Source: an uncultured Planctomycetota bacterium
GTDB taxonomy: Bacteria; Planctomycetota; Phycisphaerae; SM23-33
Length of the DNA stretch: 64,000 bases
NCBI GenBank assembly: GCA_903892515.1
Contig: CAITIS010000057.1
Location: 175,627-239,626, forward strand
Direction: 5' to 3'
Numbering within the stretch: the stretch's first letter is position 1; each line of letters begins with the position of its first letter. Shown piece after piece: positions 62,569 through 64,000 of the stretch. A program made the translations under genes and the position numbers. A model generated the notes under the pieces. It was given only the letters and a program-made list of their open reading frames with translations. It was not told the origin of the DNA and did no database searches.

Positions 62569-63543
62569 TCACATGTCGGCTGCTTGCTTCACCAACTCGG
62601 CGTACAGCGCCGGCAGGGTTTGGCGATGTTCGCCGCGGACGTAGAAGCTCCGGCCGCCATCGGCGACGGTGCGGACGAGGATCGTCTTGAATGGCCGGTA
62701 ATAATACGCCGGCTCGCTCATGGGCGGGGTGTGGCTCAGGTCATCAGGCAGGCCCACGATGTCGAAAACGGCCGTCGTGAAGTCAGTGATCGACCGGCCC
62801 GCCCGCGCCGCAACGTTGCGCGACATTGACAAGGCCTTGAGATACACTTCGGGGCCCATGATGGCCGAGCCGAAGCACAGCAGCGCCCCGCCTTGCAGCC
62901 TTTCTACGAGCTGGGCGAAGATCAGGAAGTCGCGGTAGCTGCATGCGCCGGCGGCAGCGGCGTCGAAGTTTGGATGTTCGTGGATAATGTCATAGCCGAT
63001 GCCCACGTGCACCGTGACGGGCACATTGGTTGCATACGCCGCCGCCAGCACGCTCAGGTCGCGATGCGGGTACTGCCCGCCGGCGATTTCCCGGCCCATC
63101 GCTTCGCCATAGCCCAGCCCCTCGCCCGCGGCCTGATGAATGACGTCATTGATGCGTCCAGTCTCGCGCCACAGCCCGAACTGGCCTTGGCGAATGTACT
63201 TGGCGACGCTCTCGCTGGTAGCGCCCTGCAGGGCCAGCTCGAAGTCGTGAATGACCCCCGCGCCGTTCAGGGCGATGCCATCCACCCAGCCCCGGCGGAT
63301 CAGCTCGATGACGTAGCGGCTGAGCCCTTCTTTGATGACGTGCGCGCCCATCATCAAGATGACGCTGGCCCGGCCGCGGCTGGCGAGGATCTGCCGCGAC
63401 AACTCCGGCAGGGCCTGGTGCGCGAATTTGGACGCCGGCGCATCGGGCGGCAGGATGTCATCCAGATGGACGATGTTCTCCCGCTGGGCCAGGGGCTTTA
63501 GCGACAGTCGCGAGACGTCGAAGGTCGGGTATTTCGATGGCAT
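62569..63543 (-). CDS. Deoxyhypusine-synthase-like conserved protein
   Basis: The 324-residue product contains SVILMMGAHVIKEGLSRYVIELIRRGWVDGIALNGAGVIHDFELAL (abbreviated), which resembles the NAD-binding core of the deoxyhypusine synthase fold, and a REIAGG and VTVHVGIGYDIIHEHP segment. Bacterial members of this superfamily mostly have unknown or homospermidine-type roles. I am moderately sure of the fold and unsure of the function. It converges on the PfkB-HAD gene and is divergent from the ABC-F gene. Confidence 0.45.
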   Translation of the reverse strand: MPSKYPTFDVSRLSLKPLAQRENIVHLDDILPPDAPASKFAHQALPELSRQILASRGRASVILMMGAHVIKEGLSRYVIELIRRGWVDGIALNGAGVIHDFELALQGATSESVAKYIRQGQFGLWRETGRINDVIHQAAGEGLGYGEAMGREIAGGQYPHRDLSVLAAAYATNVPVTVHVGIGYDIIHEHPNFDAAAAGACSYRDFLIFAQLVERLQGGALLCFGSAIMGPEVYLKALSMSRNVAARAGRSITDFTTAVFDIVGLPDDLSHTPPMSEPAYYYRPFKTILVRTVADGGRSFYVRGEHRQTLPALYAELVKQAADM

Positions 63544-63711
63544 CGGGATTCACCTTTCACGCAGCGATCACACCGAAACAGGTTACAGCGGCCGAGGGCG
63601 AAACGACAGGGAGAATCGCGCCGGCCGTTCGCGCGGGGACCGTTCTGTGATATTGTTACTGGTTTGTACCTGGCCTGGCCGGGGCAAGTAGGAATCAATG
63701 AGCTGTAAGAC

Positions 63712-64000
63712 ATGGCTTTAATCAATTTACGCAACGTCAACGGCGGCTATGGTGGCGAGCCGGTGCTGGAAGGCATTGACCTTCAGATCGAACTGGGCGA
63801 GCGGATCGCGCTGGTCGGCCGGAACGGCTCGGGCAAGAGCACGCTGCTCAAGCTCCTCACCGCCCAGATGGCGCCCGAGACCGGCGAGATCACTCGCCAG
63901 ATCGGCCTGCGCGTCACCAACCTGAGCCAGGAAGTCCCTCAGGGCTTGCAGGGCAGCGTGTACGACGCGGTGGCCAGCGGCCTGGGCGAGGTGGGCTCAT
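63712..64000 (+). CDS. ABC-F-type ATPase, N-terminal part (3' end outside window)
   Basis: Only the first 96 codons are visible. The start reads ALINLRNVNGGYGGEPVLEGIDLQIELGERIALVGRNGSGKSTLLKLL (abbreviated), with a canonical Walker A GRNGSGKST, and the spacing and INLRNV opening suggest the Uup/EttA-type ABC-F proteins that act on the ribosome. An exporter ATPase cannot be excluded from this fragment alone. The ATG at 63712 is the only good start. Confidence 0.8.
   Translation, partial: MALINLRNVNGGYGGEPVLEGIDLQIELGERIALVGRNGSGKSTLLKLLTAQMAPETGEITRQIGLRVTNLSQEVPQGLQGSVYDAVASGLGEVGS

Overview
The window is a GC-rich bacterial chromosome segment that is almost entirely a flagellar and chemotaxis island. 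All hook, rod, ring, motor and export genes are on the + strand. The general style suggests a member of the Planctomycetota, possibly a Phycisphaerae-like lineage. The grounds are high GC, families of short dispersed palindromes between genes, an HTH-fused PilB-like ATPase, and small families I associate with planctomycete genomes. This placement is an inference; no rRNA or other phylogenetic marker is in the window.

Layout. 1-1158: the end of fliD, then fliS. 1352-1852: a CBS-domain protein on the - strand. 2190-9410: a chemotaxis operon (CheY-like, CheX-like, cheA, cheR, cheD, CheY-like, CheX-like, cheB); no cheW, cheZ or receptor is present. 10042-11841: an odd HTH plus degenerate PilB/GspE-type protein. 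12258-18812: the hook operon fliK-flgD-flgE-PilZ-flgF-flgG behind a consensus sigma-54 promoter. 19080-26279: flgA-flgH-flgI-flgJ-flgN-flgK-flgL. 26605-34210: TPR proteins, two sigma-54 activators and an STN/TPR membrane protein with its own sigma-54 promoter. 34213-45491: flgB-flgC-fliE-fliF-fliG-fliH-fliI-fliJ-motE-like-motA-two motB-like-fliL-fliM-fliN. 45508-47981: an interruption holding a small membrane protein, a DUF1284-like protein, a TIM-barrel protein and a nucleotidyltransferase pair. 48408-57681: fliO-fliP-fliQ-fliR-flhB-flhA, fliA, small proteins and two lipoproteins. 57981: a FlgM-like anti-sigma factor. 58321-60172: a - strand cassette of DUF5131, a TcmP-type partner and a small protein. 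60504-64000: a PfkB-HAD fusion, a deoxyhypusine-synthase-like protein (- strand) and the start of an ABC-F ATPase.

How it fits together. The genes cover most of a polar-type flagellum. The visible control hierarchy is sigma-54 (two AAA+ activators, three good -24/-12 promoters) followed by sigma-28/FlgM. Flagellin and the flhF/flhG number and placement genes are not here. The chemotaxis operon carries adaptation enzymes (CheR, CheB, CheD) and two CheX-type phosphatase candidates. Between transcription units lie at least eight families of palindromic repeats. They create many spurious reading frames, and one tandem repeat family has entered a real coding sequence.

Most unusual items: the DUF5131-TcmP cassette next to a small antitoxin-like gene; the HTH-fused ATPase with lost catalytic motifs; a sigma-54-driven TPR protein with an STN-like domain; a stator locus with one motA and two diverged motB genes; and a CheA with a long N-terminal extension and an MshEN-like insert.
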